The notes under the pieces were generated by a model. It did no database searches. It saw nothing but the letters and a program-made list of their open reading frames with translations, and was not told the origin of the DNA. A DNA stretch of 64,000 nt from Curtobacterium sp. VKM Ac-1376 (GTDB lineage: Bacteria; Actinomycetota; Actinomycetes; Actinomycetales; Microbacteriaceae), in NCBI RefSeq assembly GCF_015351025.1, contig NZ_JADKRV010000001.1, positions 248,001 through 312,000 of the forward strand. Direction: 5' to 3'. Below are positions 43,439 to 52,627 of the stretch, piece after piece; the stretch's first letter is position 1; each line of letters starts with the position of its first letter. The translations under genes and the position numbers were made by a program.

Positions 43439-44047
43439 GTGGAGCGACGTGAGCAGATCCTGGTGGCCGCGGCCGAGGAGTTCGACCGCGTCGGCTTCGC
43501 CGGCGCGACCATCGCGGGCATCGCCCGCACCGCTGGCGTCTCGCAGGGCACCCTGCACTTCTACTTCCCGACGAAACTCGCCCTGGCGCTCGGCGTCATC
43601 GTCGAGCAGAACGCACGCACCTTCGACGTCGTCAGCCACACCGACAGTTCGCCCGTCGCGGCGCTCATCGGGGCGTCCCGCGGCATCGCTGCGCTCCTGC
43701 GGACCGACCCGATCGTGCGGGCGGGGATCCGGCTGTCGCTCGAGCGCGGCGAGTTCCAGGCCGCGACGCTGAGCTTCTACGAGCAGTGGATCGGCGGCAT
43801 CGTCGACGTGTTCCGCCTGTCCGTCGCGAGCGGCGAGCTCCGCACCGACCTGACGGCGGAGCAGCTCGGCTCGACGGTGGTGCCGTACTTCACGGGAGTG
43901 CAGCTCGTGTCCGACGTCCGGACCCGGCGCTCCGACCTGTTCGCGGGGGCGGCGACGATGTGGCGCGTGGTGATCGCGGCGACGGCGGACCCGAGGCACC
44001 GTGACCGGCTGCTCGGCGTGGTGGAGGACACCTTCGGGGCCGCCTGA
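43439..44047 (+). CDS. TetR/ScbR-like regulator within the BLUF cluster
   Basis: 202 residues. The N-terminal TetR HTH (ATIAGIARTAGVSQGTLHFYFPTK) has the LHFYF form seen in gamma-butyrolactone-receptor-like regulators (ScbR/ArpA), and the C-terminal domain is hydrophobic and helical. It lies between two BLUF photoreceptors and could couple light reception to gene expression (inference). GTG at 43439 is 6 bases behind CAGACT (43427-43432). BLUF2 converges on it with 56 bases between stops. Confidence 0.88.
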   Translation: MERREQILVAAAEEFDRVGFAGATIAGIARTAGVSQGTLHFYFPTKLALALGVIVEQNARTFDVVSHTDSSPVAALIGASRGIAALLRTDPIVRAGIRLSLERGEFQAATLSFYEQWIGGIVDVFRLSVASGELRTDLTAEQLGSTVVPYFTGVQLVSDVRTRRSDLFAGAATMWRVVIAATADPRHRDRLLGVVEDTFGAA

Positions 44048-44103
44048 CCGCGGCTCGTGCTCGGTGCGTGCGCACCGCACCACACCGCGCACGAGCGATC
44101 ACG

Positions 44104-44532
44104 TCAGACGTCGTGGAGCTCGCGGTCGCGGAACCACTTCAGCAGCCACGCGGCGCTCGTCCGGTCGAACGAGCGTGGGAAGTCCATCGTTCCGGAGAGG
44201 AACGGGCTGAAGCCCTCCTCGGCCCGGACATCGGCGTCGTCGAGCGCGCGGTGTGCCATCGACCAGCCGTCGAAGCGTCGGCGCTCGATGTCCTCGCGGA
44301 TGAGCGACTTCACCTCGGTGTGTCGGCGGTCCTTCGCGATCACGGCGAACCGGTCGTCCACGCTCCACGCCGGACCCTCGAGCAGCTGCATGAAGCGACC
44401 GCCCTTGGCGAGCAGGAGGCCGGAGACCCCGAGCGCCTCGTTGCGCAGCCGGGACTCGGCGAGCAGCACCGCGAGGGCGTCGTCGTCGAAGGGGACGACG
44501 GCGCGACTCATGTAGACGATCGAGACGAGCAC
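44104..44532 (-). CDS. Short BLUF-domain blue-light photoreceptor, paralogue 2
   Basis: 142 residues. All BLUF photochemistry residues are kept at exact spacing: Tyr7, Asn31, Gln49, Trp90 and Met92. It is clearly a duplicate of BLUF1, nearly identical across GVSGLLLAKGGRFMQ and RRFDGW, but with a different tail. Unlike most neighbours it has a real Shine-Dalgarno (AGGAGG, 8 bases before GTG 44532), so its expression is probably tuned differently. It is on the opposite strand to BLUF1 and the TetR. Confidence 0.92.
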   Translation of the reverse strand: MLVSIVYMSRAVVPFDDDALAVLLAESRLRNEALGVSGLLLAKGGRFMQLLEGPAWSVDDRFAVIAKDRRHTEVKSLIREDIERRRFDGWSMAHRALDDADVRAEEGFSPFLSGTMDFPRSFDRTSAAWLLKWFRDRELHDV

Positions 44533-44594
44533 GGGTCCATCCTCCTGCCACGAGCCGGATTGCGCGATGTGGATGTCCGCAACGCGACTCCCTG

Positions 44595-45749
44595 TCAGCC
44601 CTGGGGGAGCTCGTGGGCGGTGACGTCCTCGTTGCGCTTCTTCCGCCACGGGCGTGCCGGGGTGTCCGGGCCGTCCCAGACCAGGATCGCCCCCCAGCCC
44701 GCCGCGATGAGCGGCACCGAGATGATGGCGCCGGTGATGCCGGCGAGCACGGTGCCGGCGGTCAGGCCGATCAGGATGACCAGGCCGTGCAGCTTGAGCG
44801 TGCGACCCATCAGGACCGGCTGCAGGAAGTTGCCCTCGAGCTGGTTCACCACGATCACGATGCCGATCACGATGAGCGCCTGCACGGGGCCGAGCGCGAC
44901 GAGCGCGACGAGGGCCGCGAGGACGCCGGCCGCGGTCGCACCGACGATCGGGATGAACGCCGTGATGAAGACGATGACGGCCAGCGGCAGGGCGAGCGGG
45001 ACCCCGACGATCGCGATGCTGACACCGATGCCGATGGCGTCGACCGCCGCGACGGTGGCGGTGCCGCGGACGTAGCCACCGAGGGTCGAGACGACGCGGT
45101 CACCGACCCGGCGTGCACGGGCGTACCGCTCGCCGGTGAAGGGGCGGAGCAGGAACTCCCAGATGCTCGGGCCGTCCTTCAGGAAGAAGAACAGCACGAC
45201 GATCATGAGCACCAGGCCGGTGAGGAAGTTCGCGGTGGCCGAGGCGCCGGCGAGCGCACCCGAGCCGAACTGGGCGCTGGTGACGAAGTCGGTGGCGCCG
45301 GCGACGGCGTCGTCGACCTGCTTGTCGGAGATCGAGAACGGCAGGTCCTTCGAGAACTGCTGCAGCTGCTGGAACCCGTCGACGGCGGACTTCTGCAGCT
45401 CCGCCCACTGGTTCTCGACCGCGACGACGATGAGCCAGCCGAGCAGACCGAGGACCGCGAGCACGCCGATGAGCACCGTGAGGGTGGCCAGGACCGAGGG
45501 CACCCGGTGCTTGCGGAGCCACGACACGACCGGGTGCATGGCCGACGCGATGATGAGCGCGAGGAGCACGGGGATCGTGACGACGCTGAGGATGTTGCTC
45601 GCCCAGACGACGCCGGCGATGACCACCACGAGGATGATGAGCTGCAGGCACCGGGTCGCGAGGTGCCCGGCGGAGTCGGACCAGGCCGCCTGGACCCTCG
45701 ACGGCGTGGGCGGGGTGGTCGGGTGCGGAGCGTCGCGGAAGAACGGCAT
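44595..45749 (-). CDS. AI-2E family transporter (YdiK/PerM-like)
   Basis: 384 residues with about eight membrane helices, a large soluble loop after the third, and the C-terminal FIPIVGATAAG...NQLEGNFLQP motif that defines the AI-2E (UPF0118) family. Members export small molecules or ions; autoinducer-2 transport is proven only for one. ATG at 45749 is 7 bases behind TAGCGT (45757-45762), a box that overlaps the stop codon of the preceding MFS gene. The open frame upstream of it is spurious. Confidence 0.9.
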   Translation of the reverse strand: MPFFRDAPHPTTPPTPSRVQAAWSDSAGHLATRCLQLIILVVVIAGVVWASNILSVVTIPVLLALIIASAMHPVVSWLRKHRVPSVLATLTVLIGVLAVLGLLGWLIVVAVENQWAELQKSAVDGFQQLQQFSKDLPFSISDKQVDDAVAGATDFVTSAQFGSGALAGASATANFLTGLVLMIVVLFFFLKDGPSIWEFLLRPFTGERYARARRVGDRVVSTLGGYVRGTATVAAVDAIGIGVSIAIVGVPLALPLAVIVFITAFIPIVGATAAGVLAALVALVALGPVQALIVIGIVIVVNQLEGNFLQPVLMGRTLKLHGLVILIGLTAGTVLAGITGAIISVPLIAAGWGAILVWDGPDTPARPWRKKRNEDVTAHELPQG

Positions 45750-45759
45750 GTCCGAGACG

Positions 45760-46992
45760 CTACCCACCGGGGGACCGACGCGCCGCCTGCGCCGGGGCGA
45801 TCGTCCGTCCGGTGTCGTCTCCGCTGGCGCCCCGGGCTGCCGGGGCGACCACGAACGCGGCGACGAGCAGGGCGGCCGGCACGAGCATCGCGACCTGCAG
45901 CCCGAGGTGCTCGCCGACGAACCCGAGCAGCGGGGGCCCCACCAGGAACGCGATGTACCCGGCGGTGGCCACGACCGACACGCGGCGGTCACCCTCGGTG
46001 GGATGGTCGCCCGCGGCGGAGATCGCGAGCGGGAACCCGAGGGCGATCCCGAGGCCCCACACACCCGCGGCGACCGCGGTCACGAGTGGGGTCGGGGACA
46101 GGACGACGAGCAGGACGCCGACCACACCGACCGCAGCGCAGACCCGGATGACCCGAGCGCGGCCGAAACGGGCGACGAGCGGGGTGCCGGACACGCGTCC
46201 GACGAGCATCGCGAGGGCGAAGCCGGTGAACACGAGGGACCCGACGGACTCGGGAGCGTCGTGGTCGGTGGTCATGAGGAGTGGGAGCCAGTCGCTGGCA
46301 GCGCCCTCGGCGAAGGCCATCGCCAGGGTGATCACGCCGATGAGCGCGAGTTGCACGGTGAGGACGGACCGGCGGACAGGTGCTGCGACGCCGGCGGTCG
46401 CGGCAGCCGCCCGCGGTTTCCACTCGACGTCGCGGGGGACCGGCCGGAGGTTCAGGGCTGCCGTCCCCGCCAGCGCCGCCATGACCGCGGCGCCGAGGAG
46501 CAGGTGCACGCCGACCGGGGTCCGCGCCGCCGTCATCGCGATGCCGACCGCACCACCGACGACGGTGCCGAGGCTGAAGCAGGCGTGCAGCACCGGCACC
46601 ACCGGCCGACCGATCCGCCGTTCGACCGCGGCGGCCTCGACGTTCAACCCGATCTCGGCGACCCCGGCGCCGAACCCGATCAGGAACAGCCCCGCCCAGA
46701 CCCCGGCAACCGACTGCGCCGGGGCGAGCAGGGCGACGAGCACCATGCCGAGCACCGGCAGGGCCCCGCCGAGCATGATGAGCGGCCGCGTGCCGAGACG
46801 CCGCACCAGGGCTCCGGCGGCGAGGATCCCGATCATCGACCCGATCGACAGCCCGAGCAGCACGAGGCCCATCGCCTCGATCGACGCACCGAGCTCGTCG
46901 CGGATGGCGGGCGTCCGCGTGATCCACGTGGCGATCCCGAACCCGGTGATCGTCGACGTGGCGAAGAGTGCGAGTCGATGTCGCCCGGCCAT
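45760..46992 (-). CDS. MFS transporter (YbjJ-like)
   Basis: 410 residues, 12 hydrophobic segments with a central basic loop (about 195-215). The N-terminal FGIATWITRTPAIRDELGAS and GFGAGVAEIGLNVEAAAVE resemble the YbjJ/fucose-permease-like subgroup, so sugars or small metabolites are likely substrates, but efflux is possible. A CAGATG box 5 bases before the ATG is a weak -10 candidate. It precedes the AI-2E gene by 10 bases on the same strand. Confidence 0.88.
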   Translation of the reverse strand: MAGRHRLALFATSTITGFGIATWITRTPAIRDELGASIEAMGLVLLGLSIGSMIGILAAGALVRRLGTRPLIMLGGALPVLGMVLVALLAPAQSVAGVWAGLFLIGFGAGVAEIGLNVEAAAVERRIGRPVVPVLHACFSLGTVVGGAVGIAMTAARTPVGVHLLLGAAVMAALAGTAALNLRPVPRDVEWKPRAAAATAGVAAPVRRSVLTVQLALIGVITLAMAFAEGAASDWLPLLMTTDHDAPESVGSLVFTGFALAMLVGRVSGTPLVARFGRARVIRVCAAVGVVGVLLVVLSPTPLVTAVAAGVWGLGIALGFPLAISAAGDHPTEGDRRVSVVATAGYIAFLVGPPLLGFVGEHLGLQVAMLVPAALLVAAFVVAPAARGASGDDTGRTIAPAQAARRSPGG

Positions 46993-47060
46993 GCGACCAT
47001 CTGATCGGTCCCACGGCAGCCCGTCAAGGGTCGCCGGGCTCCGCGCTTAGGATCGGGCAC

Positions 47061-47777
47061 ATGGCGACCGTCCTCCTCGTCCGACACGGACGCACCACCG
47101 CGAACGCCACGGGCGTGCTGGCCGGACGCACCGCGGGTGTGCGACTCGACGCCGTCGGGCGGACCCAGGCCGACCGGACCGCGGAGCGCATCGCCGCCGT
47201 CCCCGTCGTCGCCGTGGTGTCCAGCCCGCTCGAACGGTGCCGGCAGACCGCCCGCGCGATCCTGGACCGTCAGACTGGCGAACCGGCGTCGCTGATCGAG
47301 CGGGCCATCACCGAGGCCGACTACGGGCAGTGGCAGGGCCGGAAGCTCGCCGACCTGGCGAAGGAGCCGCTCTGGCGCACCGTGCAGGCGAACCCGAGCG
47401 CCGTCGTGTTCCCCGGCGGCGAGTCGATGCAGACCATGCAGTCCCGCGCCGTCGCGGCCGTCCGACGGATCGACGCCGAGATCGAGGCGGAGCACGGGCC
47501 CGGCGCCGTCTGGGTCGCGGTCAGCCACGGCGACATCATCAAGAGCGTCCTCGCCGACGCGTTCGGCATGCACCTCGACCTGTTCCAGCGCATCGGCGTC
47601 GGACCGGCCTCGGTGTCCGTCGTGCGCTACGGCGAGCACCGGCCCGAGGTCGTCGCGACGAACACCGAGTCGGGCGATCTGTCCTGGCTCCGCGGTGCCC
47701 CTGCCCCGACCGGGGACGCCGCGGTCGGCGGTGGCGCGGGGCACCCGGAACCCGGCACCGGCACCGCTGGCGCCTGA
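47061..47777 (+). CDS. Histidine phosphatase, MSMEG_4193 family
   Basis: 238 residues. RHG motif at 8-10 (LVRHGRTTAN) gives the phospho-accepting His9; the second catalytic His is in VSHGDIIKS, with the acid in EADYGQW. It is the first gene of a conserved actinobacterial trio with DUF3090 and SCO1664, whose joint role is unproven. A glycine/alanine/proline-rich tail of about 30 residues ends the protein. ATG at 47061 is 7 bases behind TAGGAT (47048-47053). Confidence 0.92.
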   Translation: MATVLLVRHGRTTANATGVLAGRTAGVRLDAVGRTQADRTAERIAAVPVVAVVSSPLERCRQTARAILDRQTGEPASLIERAITEADYGQWQGRKLADLAKEPLWRTVQANPSAVVFPGGESMQTMQSRAVAAVRRIDAEIEAEHGPGAVWVAVSHGDIIKSVLADAFGMHLDLFQRIGVGPASVSVVRYGEHRPEVVATNTESGDLSWLRGAPAPTGDAAVGGGAGHPEPGTGTAGA

Positions 47778-47849
47778 CCAGGACCCGACGCCGGGACCGG
47801 CCCTGCCAGACCCTGAACGGGCGGAGCCGTGCCCTCCTACAATGCGGGT

Positions 47850-48377
47850 ATGCCCACCATCGTCCACGGCTTCGACTGGCCGGACCGCCTCGTCATCGGC
47901 ACCATCGGCCGTCCGGGTGAGCGCGCCTTCTACATCCAGGCCCGCTCCGGCAGGCGGGTGACCAGCGTCGCGCTCGAGAAGGAGCAGACCGCGGTGCTCG
48001 CCGACAAGATCGACGAGCTCCTCGACGAGGTCGCCACCGTCGACGACAACCGGTTCAGCGTGCCGCCGTCGGTGCCCGTCGAACTGCGGGACGCGGCACC
48101 GCTCGACCAGCCGGTCGAGGCGGAGTTCCGCGCCGGCGCCCTGAGCCTGGGCTTCGACCCGTCGACCGCGCAGGTCGTCATCGAGGCGTACCCGATCGAC
48201 GACGACGTCGAGATCGTGTCCGAGGAGAGCGAGGACGGCCTCGAGATCGAGGCCGTCGTCGAGATCCCGGAGCCCGAGGAGCTGTTCCAGGTGAAGATCC
48301 CGGTCGGCACCGCCCGGGCGTTCGTCGAGCGCACCCGTGAGGTCGTCGCCGCCGGCCGTCCGCCCGGCGACGCATGA
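47850..48377 (+). CDS. DUF3090 family protein
   Basis: 175 residues of the actinobacterial DUF3090 family (TIGR03847), starting with FDWPDRLVIGTIGRPGERAFYIQA and ending FVERTREVVAAGRPPG with an acidic middle (EIVSEESEDGLEIEAVVEI). Function is unknown; it always travels with the neighbours. ATG at 47850 is 6 bases behind TACAAT (47838-47843), a near-consensus box, so the cluster has a second internal promoter. The stop overlaps the next start. Confidence 0.9.
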   Translation: MPTIVHGFDWPDRLVIGTIGRPGERAFYIQARSGRRVTSVALEKEQTAVLADKIDELLDEVATVDDNRFSVPPSVPVELRDAAPLDQPVEAEFRAGALSLGFDPSTAQVVIEAYPIDDDVEIVSEESEDGLEIEAVVEIPEPEELFQVKIPVGTARAFVERTREVVAAGRPPGDA

Positions 48378-49132
48378 GCGACGGTTCGCTCTCCATCACG
48401 GCGCGCATCCGCGAGGCGTCGAACGCCACCTTCCTCGCCGACCTGGACGGGCACTCCGTCGTCTACAAGCCTGTCGAGGGTGAGCGTCCGCTCTGGGACT
48501 TCCCGGACGGCACGCTCGCCGGTCGCGAGGTCGCGGCGCACCTGGTGTCCGAGGCCTTCGGCTGGGGGATCGTGCCGCCGACGTGGATGGGCGACGGTCC
48601 GTTCGGGCCGGGCATGGTCCAGCGCTGGCAGGACGTCGACCCGGAGCAGGACGCCGTCGACCTGGTCGCACCCGAGGTCGCCGAGGCGGACGGAGTCGCC
48701 TGGCTGCCGGTCCTCGAGGCGATCGACGAGGACGACCAGCCCGTGACGCTGGTGCACGAGGACTCCGAACCCCTGCGCCGGATGGCCGTCTTCGACGTCG
48801 TCGTGAACAACGCGGACCGCAAGGGCGGGCACGTGCTCGCCATGCCCGACGGCCACCGCTTCGGCGTCGACCACGGACTGACCTTCCACGTCGAGCACAA
48901 GCTCCGGACGGTCCTGTGGGGCTGGATCGGCGAGCCGCTCGGTCCCGACGAGCTCGAGGGCCTGGACCGGGTGTCCGAGGCCCTGCGCGGTGGTCTCGGT
49001 GACGAGCTCGCCGAGCACCTGACCGACGAGGAGATCGACACGGTCCGGGCACGCTGCGCCGCCCTGCGCGCCGTCGGGATCTTCCCGCCGCCGCCCGGTC
49101 ACGGCCCCGCCGTGCCCTGGCCGCTGTTCTAG
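48374..49132 (+). CDS. SCO1664 family protein (PI3/4-kinase-like fold)
   Basis: 252 residues. The family (TIGR03843) resembles phosphatidylinositol 3/4-kinase-type catalytic domains: NATFLADLDGHSVVYKPVEGERPLWDFPDG (nucleotide loop and lysine), DVVVNNADRKGGHVL as catalytic loop, and FGVDHGLTFH as the metal DHG/DFG counterpart. A kinase acting with the histidine phosphatase is an appealing guess, not a proven function. ATG at 48374 overlaps the DUF3090 stop. Confidence 0.9.
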   Translation: MSDGSLSITARIREASNATFLADLDGHSVVYKPVEGERPLWDFPDGTLAGREVAAHLVSEAFGWGIVPPTWMGDGPFGPGMVQRWQDVDPEQDAVDLVAPEVAEADGVAWLPVLEAIDEDDQPVTLVHEDSEPLRRMAVFDVVVNNADRKGGHVLAMPDGHRFGVDHGLTFHVEHKLRTVLWGWIGEPLGPDELEGLDRVSEALRGGLGDELAEHLTDEEIDTVRARCAALRAVGIFPPPPGHGPAVPWPLF

Positions 49133-49148
49133 ACGCACCCCGTCCACA

Positions 49149-49188
49149 GCCTGGAGGATCGTGGCGGGCCCGCCACGGGCCTCCAGGC
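49149..49188. terminator. Hairpin between convergent SCO1664 and VWA genes
   Basis: Arms of 20 bases, from GCCTGGAGGATCGTGGCGGG to GGGCCTCCAGGC, with two mismatches. A member of the GGAGGCCCGTGGCGGG family, 16 bases behind SCO1664 and able to stop transcription from both sides. Confidence 0.7.
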
Positions 49189-49203
49189 CGTCCGTCGCCG
49201 GTT

Positions 49204-51222
49204 TCAGAGCCCCCAGTCGTCGCGGAAGAGCGCGCCGCCGGCCCCGCGACGCGAGCCGAGGTACGACCCGACCACGGCGACCCCGAGGTCGTCGTTCTCC
49301 GGTGCCACGACCGTGCCGTCCACCCGCTTCGCCATCGCGTCGATGAACCGCGCCAGGCCCGGGTCCTCGCCCAGGCGGAAGAACGTCGTCTGGGCACCGA
49401 GGCGTCCGCTGTTCTCGAGCTCCCGCACGGTCAGCGCGATCGTCACCGGGTCCGGCGGGTAGTCGAACCAGACCTGCCCGTTCGGCTCGAGGTGCGAGGT
49501 CGGCTCGCCGTCGGTGACGATGAGCAGGACGGGCTGCGCGGTCGGGTGCTTCCGGAAGTGCCGGTTCGCGAGCAGCAGGGCGTGGTGCAGGTTCGTGCCC
49601 TTGTCCCACATCGCGTCGAGGCCGACGAGCTGTTCGACGTCCATCACCTCGGCCTCGCGGCCGAACGCGATGAGCTGCAGGTCGTCACCGCGGAACCGAG
49701 TCGACACCAGGGTGTGCAGCGCCAGGGCCGTGCGCTTCATCGGGACCCAGCGGTCCTCCATCGCCATCGAGAACGACGTGTCGACGAGCAGGGCGACGCA
49801 GGCCTGGGTGCGGGCCTCGGTCTCCTGCACCTCGACGTCGTCGATGGTCAGGCGCACGCCGGCGCCCTGTGGACCGCTGGCCGCCGTCCGGACCACCGCG
49901 TTCGTGATCGTGCGGGGAATGTCCCAGGGCTCGGTGTCGCCGAACGCCCACTGCCGTGACGCACCCGATGGTTCGCCGGCGGACCCCGAGCGACGGAGGT
50001 CCCGCGCGCCCTGTCGACCGGACATTCGCTGCGCGACGTCCTTGAGCAGGCTCTTGCCGAGCTGCCGCATCGCCTTCGGCGTCAGCCGGAGCTGCCCGTC
50101 GGCTCCGCGGCGCAGCGCCCCGGAGTTCCGGAGCGCCTGCTCGAGGCGCTGCAGGGTCTTCGCGTCGACCGCGGCCTCGTCGCCGAGCTGCCGGGACAGC
50201 GCGTCGAGGTCGAGGTCGTCGAGCTCCGACCCGGGTCCGGACTGCGCGAGCTGGTCCGCGAGGGCGTCGAGGTCCGCGATGTCCTGGAACACCCCGGTGC
50301 CGTCACCGAGCCCGAGGCCCTGTTCGCCGTCGAGCCGCTCCGAGCCGCCCCAGTCCTCGCCGGGGCGCAGTGCGCGCAGGGTGCCGTCGAGCTGGGACAG
50401 CTGCCCCATCAGGTCGGGGGAGCCGAACGCCTGCTGGGCGAGCGCGTCGAGTTCGTCGCGCTGTTCCTGTGTCATCGAGTTCCGCATGCGCTGTGCTGCC
50501 GCCGCCCGGCCCGCCAGGTCGTCGAGCAGCTCGTCGACGTTCTTCGGGTCCGACGGGAAGTACTCCCCGTGCTGGTCCATGAAGTCGTCGAACTGCTGCT
50601 GGGTGTCCTCGCCGCGGGCGTGCGCCTCGAGCAAGGCGTTGAGGTCCTGCATCATCGCGCTGACCGCGGCGCGATCCTGGTCCGTGGCGCCCTCGAGCGC
50701 CTGCTTCATGCCGGCGAAGCGCTGGTCCAGGACCTCTCGCCCGAGCAGGTCCTTGATCTCGTCGTACTTCTGGCGGGCGGTCGGGCTCCTCCAGTCGTAG
50801 TCGCCCAGTTCCTGCACTGCGGCTGCAGGGGAGGGCGACAGGCTGTCGAGCTGCAGTTCGGCCAGGGCACGGTCACCGTCGCCGAAGTCGACGTTGCGGG
50901 CGAGTTCCCCGCGCTCGGCGAGGAGCGCCGCATCGAGGAGCTCGCGCACCTGCTGCAGGGTGCCGTCGAGGTTGTTCCTGCTGGTGAGCTCACGGCGGCG
51001 CTCGGCCACCCGGCGGGCCAGGTCGTCGAGGCCGCGCTGCGTCCGACCGCCGCGCCGCAGGAACTCCCGCATCGCCCGCTCGGGCGACGTGCCGCCCATC
51101 ACGTCCTGCCCGATGGCGTCGAGCGCCTCGGCCAGGTCGACCGGGGCGGCGAGCGGGTCCGGTCCGTCGGTGTACTGGCCGTACCGGGTGTCGCGCGTCA
51201 GGCGCCGGTTCTGCCTAGCCAT
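49204..51222 (-). CDS. VWA-domain protein partnered with AAA ATPase
   Basis: 672 residues. A long alpha-helical N-terminal part (DUF-type, repeated acidic and Gln-rich stretches, 1-400) ends in a von Willebrand A domain with MIDAS motif DTSFS starting at Asp481 and the later TDGEPT. Pairs of MoxR-like AAA ATPase and VWA protein act as chelatase- or chaperone-like complexes that insert metals or remodel targets. Its start overlaps the end of the ATPase gene by 8 bases, so they are made together. The target is unknown. Confidence 0.88.
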   Translation of the reverse strand: MARQNRRLTRDTRYGQYTDGPDPLAAPVDLAEALDAIGQDVMGGTSPERAMREFLRRGGRTQRGLDDLARRVAERRRELTSRNNLDGTLQQVRELLDAALLAERGELARNVDFGDGDRALAELQLDSLSPSPAAAVQELGDYDWRSPTARQKYDEIKDLLGREVLDQRFAGMKQALEGATDQDRAAVSAMMQDLNALLEAHARGEDTQQQFDDFMDQHGEYFPSDPKNVDELLDDLAGRAAAAQRMRNSMTQEQRDELDALAQQAFGSPDLMGQLSQLDGTLRALRPGEDWGGSERLDGEQGLGLGDGTGVFQDIADLDALADQLAQSGPGSELDDLDLDALSRQLGDEAAVDAKTLQRLEQALRNSGALRRGADGQLRLTPKAMRQLGKSLLKDVAQRMSGRQGARDLRRSGSAGEPSGASRQWAFGDTEPWDIPRTITNAVVRTAASGPQGAGVRLTIDDVEVQETEARTQACVALLVDTSFSMAMEDRWVPMKRTALALHTLVSTRFRGDDLQLIAFGREAEVMDVEQLVGLDAMWDKGTNLHHALLLANRHFRKHPTAQPVLLIVTDGEPTSHLEPNGQVWFDYPPDPVTIALTVRELENSGRLGAQTTFFRLGEDPGLARFIDAMAKRVDGTVVAPENDDLGVAVVGSYLGSRRGAGGALFRDDWGL

Positions 51223-52600
51223 AGACGGCTTCGCCCCCGCCGGACTCCTTGCTGATGCGTCGGGCCAGGAACAGCCCCTCGAGGGCGAGCTCGATCGCGC
51301 CAGCCCGCTCGCCGTCGTTCGTCGCGCCCAGGCGCTCGCACACCCGGTCGTACAGGTCCGACTCGCCGATCGACGGCAGGCCCTCGAGGAACGCCCGCGC
51401 TCCGACCTGCTCGCCCGTGGTCACCATCGTGCCGCCGTCGAGCGCGTCGACCAGCACGGCGAAGTCGAGGCCCGTGAAGCGGGAGCGCACGGTCTCGGCC
51501 GTCGCGGTGCGCAGCAGGTGCGCGAGGACCTCGTCGGCCCGGTCCTCTTCGCCGTTCTCGAACTCGATCTTGCCGCCGAGCACGTCGACCGCGGTCTCGA
51601 GGTCGATCGGGCGGGCGACGGCGTCCGGCTCACCCTGCCGCGCTGCGCGGTGCACGGCCGCGGCGGCGACCGTCTCGGCGCCGGCGATCGCGAACCGGGC
51701 GCTCACGCCACTGCGCTGGTCGACGGCGCTCGAGCCACGCAGTGCCCGGGTGAAGCGGGCGAGGATCTCGACGATCGCGTCCGGCACCTCGGCCGTCAGC
51801 TGCGCCTCCTGCCGGATGACGGCGACCTCGTCGTCGAGCTCGATGGGGTAGTGCGTGCGGATCTCGGCGCCGAAGCGGTCCTTCAGCGGCGTGATGATCC
51901 GGCCGCGGTTCGTGTAGTCCTCCGGGTTCGCGCTCGCGACGACGAGCACGTCGAGCGGCAGCCGCAGCACGTACCCGCGGATCTGGACGTCGCGCTCCTC
52001 CATCACGTTGAGCATCGCGACCTGGATCCGCTCGGCCAGGTCGGGGAGTTCGTTGATCGCGACGATGCCGCGGTGACCGCGGGGAACGAGCCCGAAGTGG
52101 ATGGTCTCCGGGTCGCCCAGGCTGCGTCCCTCGGCGACCTTCATCGGGTCGACGTCGCCGATCAGGTCGGCGACGCTCGTGTCCGGCGTCGCGAGCTTCT
52201 CGACGTAGCGGTCGTCGCGGTGTCGCCAGCTGATCGGCAGGGCGTCGCCGAGGTCTTCGGCGCGCCGGATGCTCGCGGTGGTGATCGGTTCGTACGGGTG
52301 CTCGCCGAGCTCGGAACCGGTGATGACCGGCGTCCACTCGTCGAGCAGGCCCTGCAGGGTGCGGAGCAGGCGGGTCTTGCCCTGGCCGCGCTCGCCGAGC
52401 AGGACGACGTCGTGGCCGGCGATCAGGGCGCGTTCGAGCTGGGGGATGACGGTGGTCTCGAAGCCGTGCAGGCCGGGCCACGGATCGGTGCCCTGTCGCA
52501 GGGCGGTGAGCAGGTTGTCGCGGATCTCGGCGCGGACCGTCTTCTGGACGTGACCAGAGGTGCGGAGCTCGCCGACCGTGCGGATGTCAGGTCGGGTCAC
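51215..52600 (-). CDS. MoxR/magnesium-chelatase-like AAA ATPase
   Basis: 461 residues. Walker A GERGQGKT at 69-76, Walker B-like IVAINELPDL and sensor 1 VVASANPEDYTNRG are clear. The C-terminal lid is long (after 300). It leads the VWA protein in one operon. GTG at 52600 is 7 bases behind TACCGT (52608-52613). A frame extension upstream over the spacer is not supported. Similar ATPase/VWA pairs in actinobacteria are annotated as sigma-54-interaction or magnesium-chelatase-like proteins. Confidence 0.88.
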   Translation of the reverse strand: MTRPDIRTVGELRTSGHVQKTVRAEIRDNLLTALRQGTDPWPGLHGFETTVIPQLERALIAGHDVVLLGERGQGKTRLLRTLQGLLDEWTPVITGSELGEHPYEPITTASIRRAEDLGDALPISWRHRDDRYVEKLATPDTSVADLIGDVDPMKVAEGRSLGDPETIHFGLVPRGHRGIVAINELPDLAERIQVAMLNVMEERDVQIRGYVLRLPLDVLVVASANPEDYTNRGRIITPLKDRFGAEIRTHYPIELDDEVAVIRQEAQLTAEVPDAIVEILARFTRALRGSSAVDQRSGVSARFAIAGAETVAAAAVHRAARQGEPDAVARPIDLETAVDVLGGKIEFENGEEDRADEVLAHLLRTATAETVRSRFTGLDFAVLVDALDGGTMVTTGEQVGARAFLEGLPSIGESDLYDRVCERLGATNDGERAGAIELALEGLFLARRISKESGGGEAVYG

Positions 52601-52627
52601 GTTCTGGACGGTACGCCGTTCCGGTCT

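Noticed and set aside
45760-46064. N-terminal extension of the AI-2E transporter into the MFS gene
   Set aside because: The added residues are Arg/Ser/Pro-rich shadow of the MFS gene, and a good -10 box lies 7 bases before the ATG at 45749.
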